Below are positions 22,876 through 29,992 of a stretch of DNA of 29,992 nucleotides, one piece after another (position 1 is the first letter of the stretch; each line of letters opens with the position of its first letter). Location: NCBI GenBank assembly GCA_050741255.1, contig JBOIEQ010000043.1, positions 1 to 29,992 on the forward strand, written 5' to 3'. The notes below the pieces were generated by a model. That model did no database searches. It saw only the letters and a list, made by a program, of their open reading frames with translations, and was not told where the DNA came from. The DNA comes from CAZXNF01 sp050741255 (GTDB taxonomy: Bacteria; Pseudomonadota; Gammaproteobacteria; Burkholderiales; SG8-41). Position numbers and translations under genes: made by a program.

Positions 22876-22896
22876 CCCTGACGGCGAACCCGGTGG

Positions 22897-24168
22897 TTAC
22901 GCCGCTTTTTTCGGCGGCGCGGAAAACGCGCCCGCGCTCTTCAGTTTCGAAACCTGTTCCTCGCCGTAACCGAGCACTTCCTTCAGGACTTCGTCGGTAT
23001 GTTCGCCCAGGGTGGGACTGCGCGTGATCACCGCGGGGGAGGCCGACAGCTTGATCGGCATGCCGACATTCCACCACTTGCCGCGCTGCGGGTGGTCGAG
23101 TTCGACCCACATGTCGCGTCCGCGCACGTGCTCGTCATTCGCCAGATCCTCGGTGCTCATGATCGGGCCGCAGGGGACATCCAGCGGGTTCAGGATCGCC
23201 ATCAGTTCCCGCTTGGTGTGCTGCTCCGCGAACTTGTTGATGAGCGTCCACATCAGCTGCTGGTTCTTGCGCCGCTCGCCGATGGTGGCGAATCGCGGGT
23301 CCGCGGCGAGATCGGGAATATGCACGTCCGGCCCCATCCGCTTCGCCAGCGCGTCCCACACCGCCTCCTGCACGACGATGTACAGCCAGTCGTTGGCACC
23401 GTGCGGTTTGCAGTGGATCGCATTGCCGAGCTGCCCGCCGCCGGAGTCGTTGCCGGCGCGCGGCACCTCGCCCATGTCCTTGTAAGTCGGCACCGAGTAC
23501 TCGGGCAGGTCGCCGCGCGTCAGACGCTGGTGGTCGCGGAACTTGACGCGGCAGAGGTTCATCACGCCGTCCATCATCGCCACCTCGACGTACTGGCCTT
23601 GCCCCGTCTGTTCCGCCTGGCGCAGCGCCGCCAGCAAGCCGATGGCGAGATGCAGGCCGGTCCCCGAATCGCCGATCTGGGCACCGGTCACGAACGGCGG
23701 ACCGTCGGGCACGCCCGTGGTGCTCATGGCTCCGCCCATCGCCTGCGCCACGTTCTCGTACGCCTTGAACTCGGCGTAGGGACCGCTGGAGCCGAAGCCC
23801 TTGATCGAGCCCATCACGATCTTCGGATTGATCTCGTGGATCTTCTCCCACGTAAATCCGAAGCGGTCGAGCACGCCCGGTCCGAAATTCTCCATGATGA
23901 TGTCGCAACGCTTGAGCAGGTCGATGAACACCTGCTTGCCATCCGCGCTCTTCATGTTCACCGTAATCGAGCGTTTGTTGCAATTGAGCATCGTGAAGTA
24001 GAGGCTGTCGGCCTTGGGCACGTCGCGCAGCTGTCCGCGCGTCGCATCGCCGGCCGGGTTCTCGAACTTGATGACGTCCGCGCCCATCCACGCGAGCAGC
24101 TGCGAGCACGTCGGGCCCGCCTGCACGTGGGTCATGTCGAGGATGCGGATGCCTTTGAGTGCTTCCAT
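22897..24168 (-). CDS. frc: Formyl-CoA:oxalate CoA-transferase
   Basis: The 423-residue class III CoA-transferase moves CoA from formyl-CoA to oxalate, giving oxalyl-CoA and formate. It starts MEALKGIRILDMTHVQAGP. It has the CoA-binding block ENPAGDATRG, CNKRSITVNMKS, the catalytic Asp167 in GAQIGDSGTGLHLAIG and the glycine loop SGGGQLG (about 241-246) that closes over the active site in Frc. These features and the length (428 in Oxalobacter) favour Frc over other CaiB-type transferases. The start is ATG 24168 with GGAG just upstream; the frame extends 5' but that part is unlike the family. It lies 58 bases downstream of oxc, the enzyme that regenerates formyl-CoA, so together they form the oxalate decarboxylation cycle. 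The Lys-rich C-terminus (PPKKAA) is unremarkable. Confidence 0.93.
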   Translation of the reverse strand: MEALKGIRILDMTHVQAGPTCSQLLAWMGADVIKFENPAGDATRGQLRDVPKADSLYFTMLNCNKRSITVNMKSADGKQVFIDLLKRCDIIMENFGPGVLDRFGFTWEKIHEINPKIVMGSIKGFGSSGPYAEFKAYENVAQAMGGAMSTTGVPDGPPFVTGAQIGDSGTGLHLAIGLLAALRQAEQTGQGQYVEVAMMDGVMNLCRVKFRDHQRLTRGDLPEYSVPTYKDMGEVPRAGNDSGGGQLGNAIHCKPHGANDWLYIVVQEAVWDALAKRMGPDVHIPDLAADPRFATIGERRKNQQLMWTLINKFAEQHTKRELMAILNPLDVPCGPIMSTEDLANDEHVRGRDMWVELDHPQRGKWWNVGMPIKLSASPAVITRSPTLGEHTDEVLKEVLGYGEEQVSKLKSAGAFSAPPKKAA

Positions 24169-24226
24169 GCTGATCTCCAGAAATTCTGCCGCAGCCGGGT
24201 GTCCCGCCTGCGCCCGGCGGTTTGGC

Positions 24227-26005
24227 CTATTTCTTTTTGGCGGACGGATTGAGGCTGGTGATGCGGCCGCTCTCGGTGCCGGCGGTTTCATCGATGACGG
24301 CATTGATGAGCGTGGGCCGCTTCGAACGGACGGCTTCTTCCATGGCCTTGCGCAACTCGGCCGGGGTCGTGGCATGCACGCCGACGCCGCCGAAGGCCTC
24401 CATCAGCTTGTCGTAGCGCGCGCCCTTGACGAACACGGTGGGCGCCACATCGGGGCCGCCGGTCGGGTTGACGTCGGTGCCCTTGTAGACGCCGTTGTTG
24501 TTCATGACCACCACGCAGACCGGGAGGTGGTAGCGGCAGATGGTCTCGACCTCCATGCCGGAGAAGCCGAATGCGCTGTCGCCCTCGATCGCGATCACCG
24601 ACTGGCCGCTGACCACCGCCGCCGCGACGGCGAAACCCATGCCGATGCCCATCACGCCCCAGGTACCGACGTCCAGGCGCTTCCTCGGCTGGTACATGTC
24701 GACAATGCTGCGCGTGAAGTCCAGCGCGTTGGCGCCTTCGTTCACCAGCATGGCGTTCGGGTTGTCCTTGACGATGTCGCGCACCACGTTCAGCGCGCTG
24801 TGGAAATTCATCGGCACCGGATTCTTGGCCAGGGTCTCGCCCATCTTCGCGATGTTCTTGGTCCTGCGTTCGTCGATGGCGCCCAGCCAGTCGCCGGACG
24901 GCTGCGGCCAGTGGACGCCCGCCGCGCCGATTCCGCCCAGCATCGCCGACACGCAGGAACCGATGTCGCCGACCACCGGCGCATCGATGCGGACGTTGCT
25001 GTCCGCCTCCTGCGGCGAAATGTCGATCTGGATATATTTCTGGCCGCCCCAGGCCTTGTGGTCCTTGCCGCCCCAGGTCTTGCCCTTGCCGTGCGAGAGC
25101 AGCCAGTTGAGCCGCGCGCCGATCAGCATCACCACGTCGGCTTCGGGCAGCACGTAGGAACGCGCGGCGGCTGCGGACTGTTTGTGGTTGTCCGGCAGCA
25201 GGCCCTTGGCCATCGACATCGGCAGATAGGGAATGCCGGTTTTCTCGACCAGGGCGCGGATCTCGGCATCGGCCTGCGCGTAGGCGGCGCCCTTGCCCAG
25301 CACGATGAGCGGACGCTTGGCGGTTTTCAGCAGATCGAGCGCGCGCTGCACGGCGTCCGGCGCCGGAATCTGGCGTGGCGCCGGATCGACTACCCTGATC
25401 AGCGAGGCCTTGCCGGCCGCCGCATCCATGCTCTGCGCGAAGAGTTTCGCCGGCAGGTCGAGGTAGACGCCGCCCGGACGGCCGGAGACGGCGGCGCGGA
25501 TGGCGCGCGCGACGCCGATGCCGATGTCCTCGGCGTGCAGCACGCGGAAGGCGGCTTTGCACAACGGCTTGGCGATGGCCAGCTGGTCCATCTCCTCGTA
25601 GTCGCCCTGCTGCAGGTCGACGATCTCGCGCTCGCTGGAGCCGCTGATGAGGATCATCGGAAAGCAGTTGGTGGTGGCATTGGTCAACGCGGTCAGCCCG
25701 TTGAGGAAACCCGGCGCGGACACCGTCAGGCAGATGCCGGGCTTTTGCGTCAGGAAGCCGGCAATAGCGGCGGCGTTGCCGGCGTTCTGCTCGTGGCGGA
25801 ACGAAATCATGCGCAGGCCCGCGGCCTGTGCCTTGCGGGTGAGGTCGGTGATCGGGATCCCGGGCAGGCCGAAGATCGTGTCGATGCCGTTCAGCTTGAG
25901 GGCATCGATGACCAGATGAAAGCCGTCGGTCATTTCCTGTGATGGCTGCTTCGCGTCGCTGGCTGTGGCGACGGCGTTGGCGACTGCGGGTTCGACCGTA
26001 CCCAT
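24227..26005 (-). CDS. oxc: Oxalyl-CoA decarboxylase (thiamine diphosphate dependent)
   Basis: The 592-residue ThDP enzyme splits oxalyl-CoA into formyl-CoA and CO2. The N-terminal pyrimidine domain has DTIFGLPGIPITDL and the catalytic Glu of FRHEQNAGNAAA (about residue 70). The middle domain is the ADP-regulatory type, and the C-terminal domain has the ThDP/Mg motif GDSAFGFSGMEVETICRYHLP (Asp about 476) ending in NNNG near 502. This motif is close to that of known oxalyl-CoA decarboxylases. The N-terminal extension of about 25 Ala/Thr/Val-rich residues explains the length above the usual 568. The start is ATG 26005, behind GGAGGA with ideal spacing. It is first in the oxc-frc-formyltransferase operon, under the FNR-box promoter at 26072-26113. 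The frame extends to 26113 but overlaps that promoter, so the longer start is rejected. Confidence 0.94.
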   Translation of the reverse strand: MGTVEPAVANAVATASDAKQPSQEMTDGFHLVIDALKLNGIDTIFGLPGIPITDLTRKAQAAGLRMISFRHEQNAGNAAAIAGFLTQKPGICLTVSAPGFLNGLTALTNATTNCFPMILISGSSEREIVDLQQGDYEEMDQLAIAKPLCKAAFRVLHAEDIGIGVARAIRAAVSGRPGGVYLDLPAKLFAQSMDAAAGKASLIRVVDPAPRQIPAPDAVQRALDLLKTAKRPLIVLGKGAAYAQADAEIRALVEKTGIPYLPMSMAKGLLPDNHKQSAAAARSYVLPEADVVMLIGARLNWLLSHGKGKTWGGKDHKAWGGQKYIQIDISPQEADSNVRIDAPVVGDIGSCVSAMLGGIGAAGVHWPQPSGDWLGAIDERRTKNIAKMGETLAKNPVPMNFHSALNVVRDIVKDNPNAMLVNEGANALDFTRSIVDMYQPRKRLDVGTWGVMGIGMGFAVAAAVVSGQSVIAIEGDSAFGFSGMEVETICRYHLPVCVVVMNNNGVYKGTDVNPTGGPDVAPTVFVKGARYDKLMEAFGGVGVHATTPAELRKAMEEAVRSKRPTLINAVIDETAGTESGRITSLNPSAKKK

Positions 26006-26071
26006 GGCATTCCTCCGGAGGGGTGAAAAGCGTTGTTCGGACGGCGCTGATCGGAAAACGGAAGGCTGCGG

Positions 26072-26113
26072 ACTATAGACAGGCCCCTCTCCGGGGGCCT
26101 TGACCGCGATCAA
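26072..26113 (-). promoter_or_regulatory. Class II FNR-type promoter of the oxc operon
   Basis: On the minus strand TTGATCGCGGTCAA (complement of 26100-26113) matches the FNR/ANR consensus TTGAT-N4-ATCAA in 9 of 10 positions. The -10 hexamer TATAGT (complement of 26072-26077) begins 22 bases past the box, putting the box centre at exactly -41.5, the class II activator position. There is no -35 hexamer, as expected for an activator-dependent promoter. The predicted start is near 26065, about 60 bases before the oxc ATG. Confidence 0.75.
26081..26100. repeat. Inverted repeat inside the oxc promoter spacer
   Basis: AGGCCCC (26081-26087) and GGGGCCT (26094-26100) are perfect 7-bp arms around TCTCCG. 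The repeat fills the space between the FNR-type box and the -10 element. It touches the box by one base, so a protein bound here would block polymerase. It could be an operator, or merely a GC-rich chance repeat. Confidence 0.4.
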
Positions 26114-26130
26114 GAATCATGCGGCTGCGC

Positions 26131-26136
26131 TATACT
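26131..26136 (+). promoter_or_regulatory. Candidate -10 element for the divergent regulator gene
   Basis: TATACT at 26131-26136 is a good sigma-70 -10 hexamer reading toward the regulator gene. It has no -35 at proper spacing. The FNR-type box would be centred near -36.5, a position that could give repression (autoregulation) rather than activation. The predicted leader is about 105 bases. Confidence 0.4.
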
Positions 26137-26247
26137 GCGCGCCCGCCGGCGTTGCCTGGTCGCAACACTGTGCAAGACCATGCCCCACCGCTCGGCCGAG
26201 GCACTATTGTACCGCTACTCCCTGCGACCTTCCCGCCCGGCGACATC

Positions 26248-26865
26248 ATGACCGCCCTCCTGCGCCATCCGGAATCCCGCGTCCTGCGCCTGCTGTTGCG
26301 GCGGAACAGCGTGCTGAAGAAACTCCCGCGCGAGGGCTGGGACGCGCTCGAGCCCTTGCTGGACATCTCCGACTTCCGCAAGGGCGCCTCGCTGGAGCAC
26401 CAGGGCGACCGCTCGATGGAGCAGTATTTCATCCTCGACGGCATCCTGAAGCGCGTGGTGTCGAGCCCCGAAGGCCGCGAGATGATCCTGCGCTTCGCGG
26501 CGGAAGACGACATCGACACCAGCTACGCCGCATGGCGGCTGAAAACACCGCTGCCGTACACGATCCGCGCGGTCACCCGCGTGCGCGTCGCGCGCCTGCG
26601 GATGGAGGACTGGGTCGATTTCATGGAACGGCACCCGGCGGTCAAGGTCCCGTTCGAGTTCGAGGTGATGAAACTCATGAGCGAGGTTATGGCGCACACC
26701 ATTACACTGCACCTGCTGGACGCCCCCGGCCGCGTGGCGCGCTTCGTGCGCAAGCAGAAAGCCCTCGCGTCACGGCTCCCGAAAAAAGAGCTCGCGCTCT
26801 ACCTCAACCTCACGCCCGAGACGCTATCCCGGCTGAAACAGCGCGGGAAAATCGCGCTCGACTAA
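26248..26865 (+). CDS. FNR/CRP-family transcriptional regulator without cysteines
   Basis: The 205-residue protein has a cyclic-nucleotide-binding-type sensor domain (about 20-115, with YFILDGILKRVV and EMILRFAAEDDI), a dimer helix, and a short C-terminal helix-turn-helix (KKELALYLNLTPETLSRLKQRG). The recognition helix carries Glu191-x-x-Ser194-Arg195, the FNR-type residues that read TTGA half-sites. There is no Cys anywhere, so no Fe-S cluster can be bound as in FNR; the sensed signal is unknown. It is divergent from oxc across a 242-base region holding a matching box, so it is the likely oxc regulator. I chose ATG 26248 because earlier in-frame starts give Pro/Arg-rich sequence and would run through the promoter; no clear ribosome site is visible. 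It ends with a 4-base convergent overlap with tctA. Confidence 0.85.
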   Translation: MTALLRHPESRVLRLLLRRNSVLKKLPREGWDALEPLLDISDFRKGASLEHQGDRSMEQYFILDGILKRVVSSPEGREMILRFAAEDDIDTSYAAWRLKTPLPYTIRAVTRVRVARLRMEDWVDFMERHPAVKVPFEFEVMKLMSEVMAHTITLHLLDAPGRVARFVRKQKALASRLPKKELALYLNLTPETLSRLKQRGKIALD

Positions 26866-28367
26866 GCGGCCCGCCTGCTTGTCCCAAGGCGCGACTTCAG
26901 CGCCGAGAACAGCGGCCAGAACAGCAGCACCAGTCCCAGCCCGGTGATGCCGCCGACCAGGCCGTTCGAGAAGAACACGGACAGGTCGCCCTGCGAAATC
27001 AGCATCGACTGGCGGAAGGAATCCTCCGCGCGGTCGCCCAGCACCAGCGCCAGCACCAGCGGCGCCAGCGGATAGTCGAGTTTCTTGAAGATGTAGCCGA
27101 TCACCCCGAAGACCATCATCAGCCAGATGTCGAACATCGCGTTATGTACGGTGAACGCACCCACCGCACAGATGACGATGATGACCGGCGCGATGATGGA
27201 AAACGGGATGCGCAGGATCGCCGCGAACAGCGGCACGCAGGTCAGCACGATGATGAGCCCCGCCAGGTTGCCGAGATACATGCTGGCGATCAGCCCCCAG
27301 ACGAAATCCTTCTGCTCGACGAACAGCAGCGGACCGGGCTGCAGGCCCCAGATCAGCAGGCCCCCGAGCAGCACCGCGGCGGTCGGCGAACCGGGAATGC
27401 CGAGCGCCAGCATCGGCAGCAGCGCGGAGGTGCCGGCGGCGTGCGCGGCGGTCTCCGGCGCGACCACGCCCTCGAGTTCGCCGGTGCCGAACTTCTCGCC
27501 CCGCGGCGACATCCGCTTCGCCACCCCGTAGCTCATGAAGGACGCCGGCGTCGCCCCGCCCGGGGTGATGCCCATCCAGCAGCCGATCACGCAACTGCGC
27601 AGCGAGGTCATCCAGTACTGCGGCAGCTTCTTCCAGGTTTCCACCACCACGCGCAGGTTGATCTTCGCGCTGGAGCCGGAAAACGACAGTCCTTCCTCCA
27701 TCGACAGCAGGATCTCCCCGATGCCGAACAGTCCGATGACCGCGATCAGGAAATCGAAGCCGCGCATCAGCTCGTGGAAGCCGAAATTCAGGCGCAACTG
27801 CCCGGTCACCGTGTCCATGCCGACCGCGGCGAGCGCGAAACCCAGCATCATCGCCGCCAGGGTCTTCCACGGCGAGCCCTTGCCCATGCCGATGAAGCTG
27901 CAGAAGGTGAGGAAATAGACCGAGAAGAATTCCGGGGGTCCGAATTTGAGCGCGAACTTCGCGACCAGCGGCGCCAGGAAGGTGATCATCACCACCGCCA
28001 CGAAGGCGCCGATGAAGGACGAGGTGAAAGCGCCGGTCAGCGCCTCTCCCGCCCGGCCCTGCTGCGCCATCGGATAGCCGTCGAAGGTGGTGGCCACCGA
28101 CCACGGCTCGCCCGGGATGTTGAACAGCACCGAGGTGATCGCGCCGCCGAACAGCGCGCCCCAGTAGATGCACGACAGCATGATGATCGCCGAGGTCGGC
28201 GGCATCGTGAACGTCAGCGGCAGCAGGATCGCCACCCCGTTCGCCCCGCCGAGCCCCGGCAACACGCCGATGATGACGCCGAGGATGATGCCGATGAACA
28301 TCAGCATCAGGTTGAACGGGGTCAGGGCGACCGCGAAACCCTGGAACAGCGCGTTGATTTCTTCCAT
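26862..28367 (-). CDS. tctA: Tripartite tricarboxylate transporter large permease TctA
   Basis: The 501-residue, very hydrophobic protein has about 10-12 membrane helices. The two TctA signature loops are present: GVIIGVLPGLGGANGVAILLP near residue 35 and GITPGGATPASFMSYG in the second half, together with the long PWKTLAAMMLG stretch. It forms the secondary-active transport pore, driven by an ion gradient and fed by the periplasmic TctC receptor. The start is ATG 28367 with AAGAG, eight bases past the tctB stop. Its stop overlaps that of the divergent-side regulator (CTAA). The substrate is unknown: the family takes up citrate and other carboxylates, and adjacency to the oxalate genes suggests oxalate or a related acid. 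Confidence 0.93.
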   Translation of the reverse strand: MEEINALFQGFAVALTPFNLMLMFIGIILGVIIGVLPGLGGANGVAILLPLTFTMPPTSAIIMLSCIYWGALFGGAITSVLFNIPGEPWSVATTFDGYPMAQQGRAGEALTGAFTSSFIGAFVAVVMITFLAPLVAKFALKFGPPEFFSVYFLTFCSFIGMGKGSPWKTLAAMMLGFALAAVGMDTVTGQLRLNFGFHELMRGFDFLIAVIGLFGIGEILLSMEEGLSFSGSSAKINLRVVVETWKKLPQYWMTSLRSCVIGCWMGITPGGATPASFMSYGVAKRMSPRGEKFGTGELEGVVAPETAAHAAGTSALLPMLALGIPGSPTAAVLLGGLLIWGLQPGPLLFVEQKDFVWGLIASMYLGNLAGLIIVLTCVPLFAAILRIPFSIIAPVIIVICAVGAFTVHNAMFDIWLMMVFGVIGYIFKKLDYPLAPLVLALVLGDRAEDSFRQSMLISQGDLSVFFSNGLVGGITGLGLVLLFWPLFSALKSRLGTSRRAA

Positions 28368-28375
28368 GCTGGCTC

Positions 28376-28891
28376 TTAGTACCCCAGGAACGACAGGGGG
28401 TCGAACGTGCCCTTGGCCAGCGGCACCTTGAACCAGACTTCAAACATCATGAACAGTACGACGGCCACGCCCGTGCCGGTCGCAATGCCCTTCCACCAGG
28501 GGTATTTCCCCAGCCACACCATGAACACGCAGATGTAAACGGCCGAGGCGAGATAGATGCCGAAGAGTTGCACGCCCAGAACGTAGACGACCGCCGGCAC
28601 CAGCACGGCGAGCACCTGGCGGAAGGCCGCCCACTCGACGAACAAAGCCTCGCGCGCCTTGCCCCGCAGGCGCAGGGCCTGCCCCAGCACGATGGCCGCG
28701 GAGAGGCACACGATGAGCCCGATGTAGAACGGAAAGTAGCCAGACTGTGGACCGTCATCGCCCCAGGCGGCGCCGAGCCGCCGGCTGTCGATCACGACCG
28801 TACCGCCCAGCGCGATCAGGCCGAGCGCAACGACGATTTCCGCCGTGCGCTGCCGGAGGCCGCGCGGGGCCGGTTCCTGGGATTCCGCCAT
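28376..28891 (-). CDS. tctB: Tripartite tricarboxylate transporter small subunit TctB
   Basis: The 171-residue protein has four or five predicted membrane helices (for example EIVVALGLIALGGTVVI, FYIGLIVCLSAAIVLG, VLAVLVPAVVYVLGV and GVAVVLFMMFEVWF). The YFPFYIG motif and a C-terminal half ending in a polar VPLAKGTFDP tail are typical of TctB. It is the small membrane partner of TctA; its exact role in transport is poorly defined. The short, polar N-terminus is cytoplasmic. The start is ATG 28891. It lies between tctC (100 bases upstream) and tctA (eight bases downstream), the normal C-B-A order. Sequence identity in this family is low, so the assignment relies on topology and context as well as the motif. 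Confidence 0.88.
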   Translation of the reverse strand: MAESQEPAPRGLRQRTAEIVVALGLIALGGTVVIDSRRLGAAWGDDGPQSGYFPFYIGLIVCLSAAIVLGQALRLRGKAREALFVEWAAFRQVLAVLVPAVVYVLGVQLFGIYLASAVYICVFMVWLGKYPWWKGIATGTGVAVVLFMMFEVWFKVPLAKGTFDPLSFLGY

Positions 28892-28991
28892 GAGCGTGTG
28901 CGTATTTAAGGGTGCGCGGGAGGGTGCAGCCGCGGAACGGGCGCGGGCGAACCGCGGCGTGTGCCGCGGCCAGCCCGTCCCCGCAGGCCGG

Positions 28992-29992
28992 TCAGGGTTT
29001 GGCCAGGAAGCCCGCTTCCTTCATCAGGTCGCGGTGCAGGACTTCGGCTTTCTCGACCCAGGCCGAGTATTCCTTGCCGGCCATGAAGGTCTGGTTGAAG
29101 GCGCCGTCTTCCATGAATTTCTTCCACTCCGGCGTGTCACGCACCTTCTTGAACAGGTCCACGTAGAAATTCACCTGGTCGGGCGTCACACCCGCGGGCA
29201 TGAAGATGCCGCGCAGCATTACGTAGTCCGTCGGCACCCCCGATTCCTTGCAGGTCGGGATGTCGTACCACGACATGGTGTCGGTGACCTTGTTCTTGTA
29301 CGGCATGCGCGTGTCGTCGAACACGCACAGCGGCCGCAGCTTGCCCGCGCGCCACTGCGCCACCGCCTCGATCGGATTGTTCACCGACGAGTTGATGTGG
29401 CCACCCACCAGTTGCACCGCCACGTCGCCGCCGCCCTTGAACGGCAGGTAGATGAACTTGGTGCCGGTGGCTTTTTCCAGACCGACGGTGATGATCTGGT
29501 CTTCCTGCTTGGAGCCGGTGCCGCCCATCTTGTACTTGGTCGGCCCCGCCGCCTTCACGGCATCGAGATACTCTTTGGCCGTCTTGTACGGCGTATCCGC
29601 GTTCACCCACAGCACGAACTGGTCGAGCGCGAGCATCGCGACCGGGGTCATGTCCTTCCAGTTGAAAGGCACGCCGGTGGCGAGCGGCGTGGTGAAGAGG
29701 TTGGACAGCGTGATGACGATCTTGTGCGGGTCGCCCTTCGCTTCCTTGATCGCCAGGAAACCCTCCGCGCCGGCGCCACCCGACTTGTTGACCACGATGA
29801 GCGGCTGCTTCATCAGGTTGTTCTTGGTGACGATGCCCTGCAGCAGACGCGCCATCTGGTCAGCGCCGCCGCCGGTGCCGGCCGGCACCACGAACTCGAC
29901 GGGTTTGGTGGGTTCCCAGCCCGCGGCGGACGCGGGACCCGCGGTGATTCCGGCGAACATCACGGCAAGCAGCGCACAGGTACCGCGCTGTC
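28992..29992 (-). CDS. tctC: Tripartite tricarboxylate transporter substrate-binding protein (Bug/TctC family), 5' end outside window
   Basis: At least 333 residues are encoded and the frame stays open to the right edge. The residues upstream of a possible GTG at 29963 read RGTCALLAVMFAGITAG followed by PASA-A, a classic signal-peptide core and cleavage site. The real start is therefore beyond the window, and internal ATG/GTG codons are not starts. The mature part begins GWEPTKPVEFVVPAGTGGGADQMAR, the Bug-family first strand and ligand loop, and continues with IVVNKSGGAGAEG and the ligand loop AGPTKYKMGGTGSKQEDQ. The protein is periplasmic and captures a carboxylate for TctAB. Bug receptors are hugely expanded in Burkholderiales. 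The ligand cannot be read from the sequence. Confidence 0.92.
   Translation of the reverse strand, partial: QRGTCALLAVMFAGITAGPASAAGWEPTKPVEFVVPAGTGGGADQMARLLQGIVTKNNLMKQPLIVVNKSGGAGAEGFLAIKEAKGDPHKIVITLSNLFTTPLATGVPFNWKDMTPVAMLALDQFVLWVNADTPYKTAKEYLDAVKAAGPTKYKMGGTGSKQEDQIITVGLEKATGTKFIYLPFKGGGDVAVQLVGGHINSSVNNPIEAVAQWRAGKLRPLCVFDDTRMPYKNKVTDTMSWYDIPTCKESGVPTDYVMLRGIFMPAGVTPDQVNFYVDLFKKVRDTPEWKKFMEDGAFNQTFMAGKEYSAWVEKAEVLHRDLMKEAGFLAKP

Noticed and set aside
26119..26247. Longer N-terminus for the FNR-family regulator
   Set aside because: It would be Pro/Arg-rich, unlike the family, and would start just past the FNR-type box, placing the -10 element inside the gene.
26100..28379. A long plus-strand frame running through the regulator and antisense to tctA
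   Set aside because: It is out of frame with the regulator, opposite the clear TctA protein, and rich in Arg/His/Gln low-complexity sequence typical of shadow frames.

Overview
The window is high-GC DNA from a proteobacterium, most likely a betaproteobacterium. The evidence is the dense, mostly co-directional gene layout, a tripartite tricarboxylate transporter (TctABC with a Bug-type receptor), an oxalyl-CoA decarboxylase/formyl-CoA transferase pair, and the CHASE2, HD-GYP and GspE-like proteins. No rRNA, tRNA, CRISPR array, transposase or integrase was seen. All assignments come from reading the sequence; no database search was possible.

Region 1 (1-10006) is a glycan or protein-modification locus. 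On the minus strand lie three full paralogues of a TPR protein with a C-terminal heptosyltransferase-like (GT9-like) domain (119-1825, 3311-5107, 5999-7705). A GT2-FkbM fusion (1983-3314), a small DxD glycosyltransferase (5133-5816) and the first codons of another gene (1-114) lie among them. Across a 333-bp divergent spacer, a plus-strand translationally coupled trio encodes an FkbM methyltransferase, a 2-oxoglutarate/Fe(II) oxygenase-like protein and a 105-aa protein I do not recognise. A perfect hairpin (10018-10036) separates this trio from region 2.

Region 2 (10037-21532, all minus) is a signalling island. Its transcription order is a CHASE2 Ser/Thr kinase, a PP2C phosphatase, a tandem FHA protein, a CHASE2 adenylate cyclase, a metallo-beta-lactamase-fold cyclic-nucleotide phosphodiesterase, a GAF-GspE/PilB-like ATPase and a GAF-HD-GYP protein. 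The two GAF domains share a signature with the cyclic-nucleotide GAFs of phosphodiesterases and cyclases. One reading is that phospho-threonine, cAMP and c-di-GMP signalling meet here on a secretion-type ATPase with no pilus or secretion genes beside it.

Region 3 (21812-29992) is an oxalate catabolism locus. The minus-strand operon is oxc (24227-26005), frc (22897-24168) and a stand-alone homologue of the 10-formyl-THF hydrolase domain (21853-22785), ending in a strong hairpin. It faces a divergent FNR/CRP-family regulator (26248-26865). An FNR-type box (26100-26113) is centred at exactly -41.5 relative to a TATAGT -10 element of the oxc promoter. The regulator has the E-x-x-S-R recognition helix expected for that box but no cysteines, so it should not be an Fe-S oxygen sensor. 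A TctC-TctB-TctA operon (transcribed toward the regulator, overlapping its stop by 4 nt) may supply the substrate. tctC runs off the right edge.
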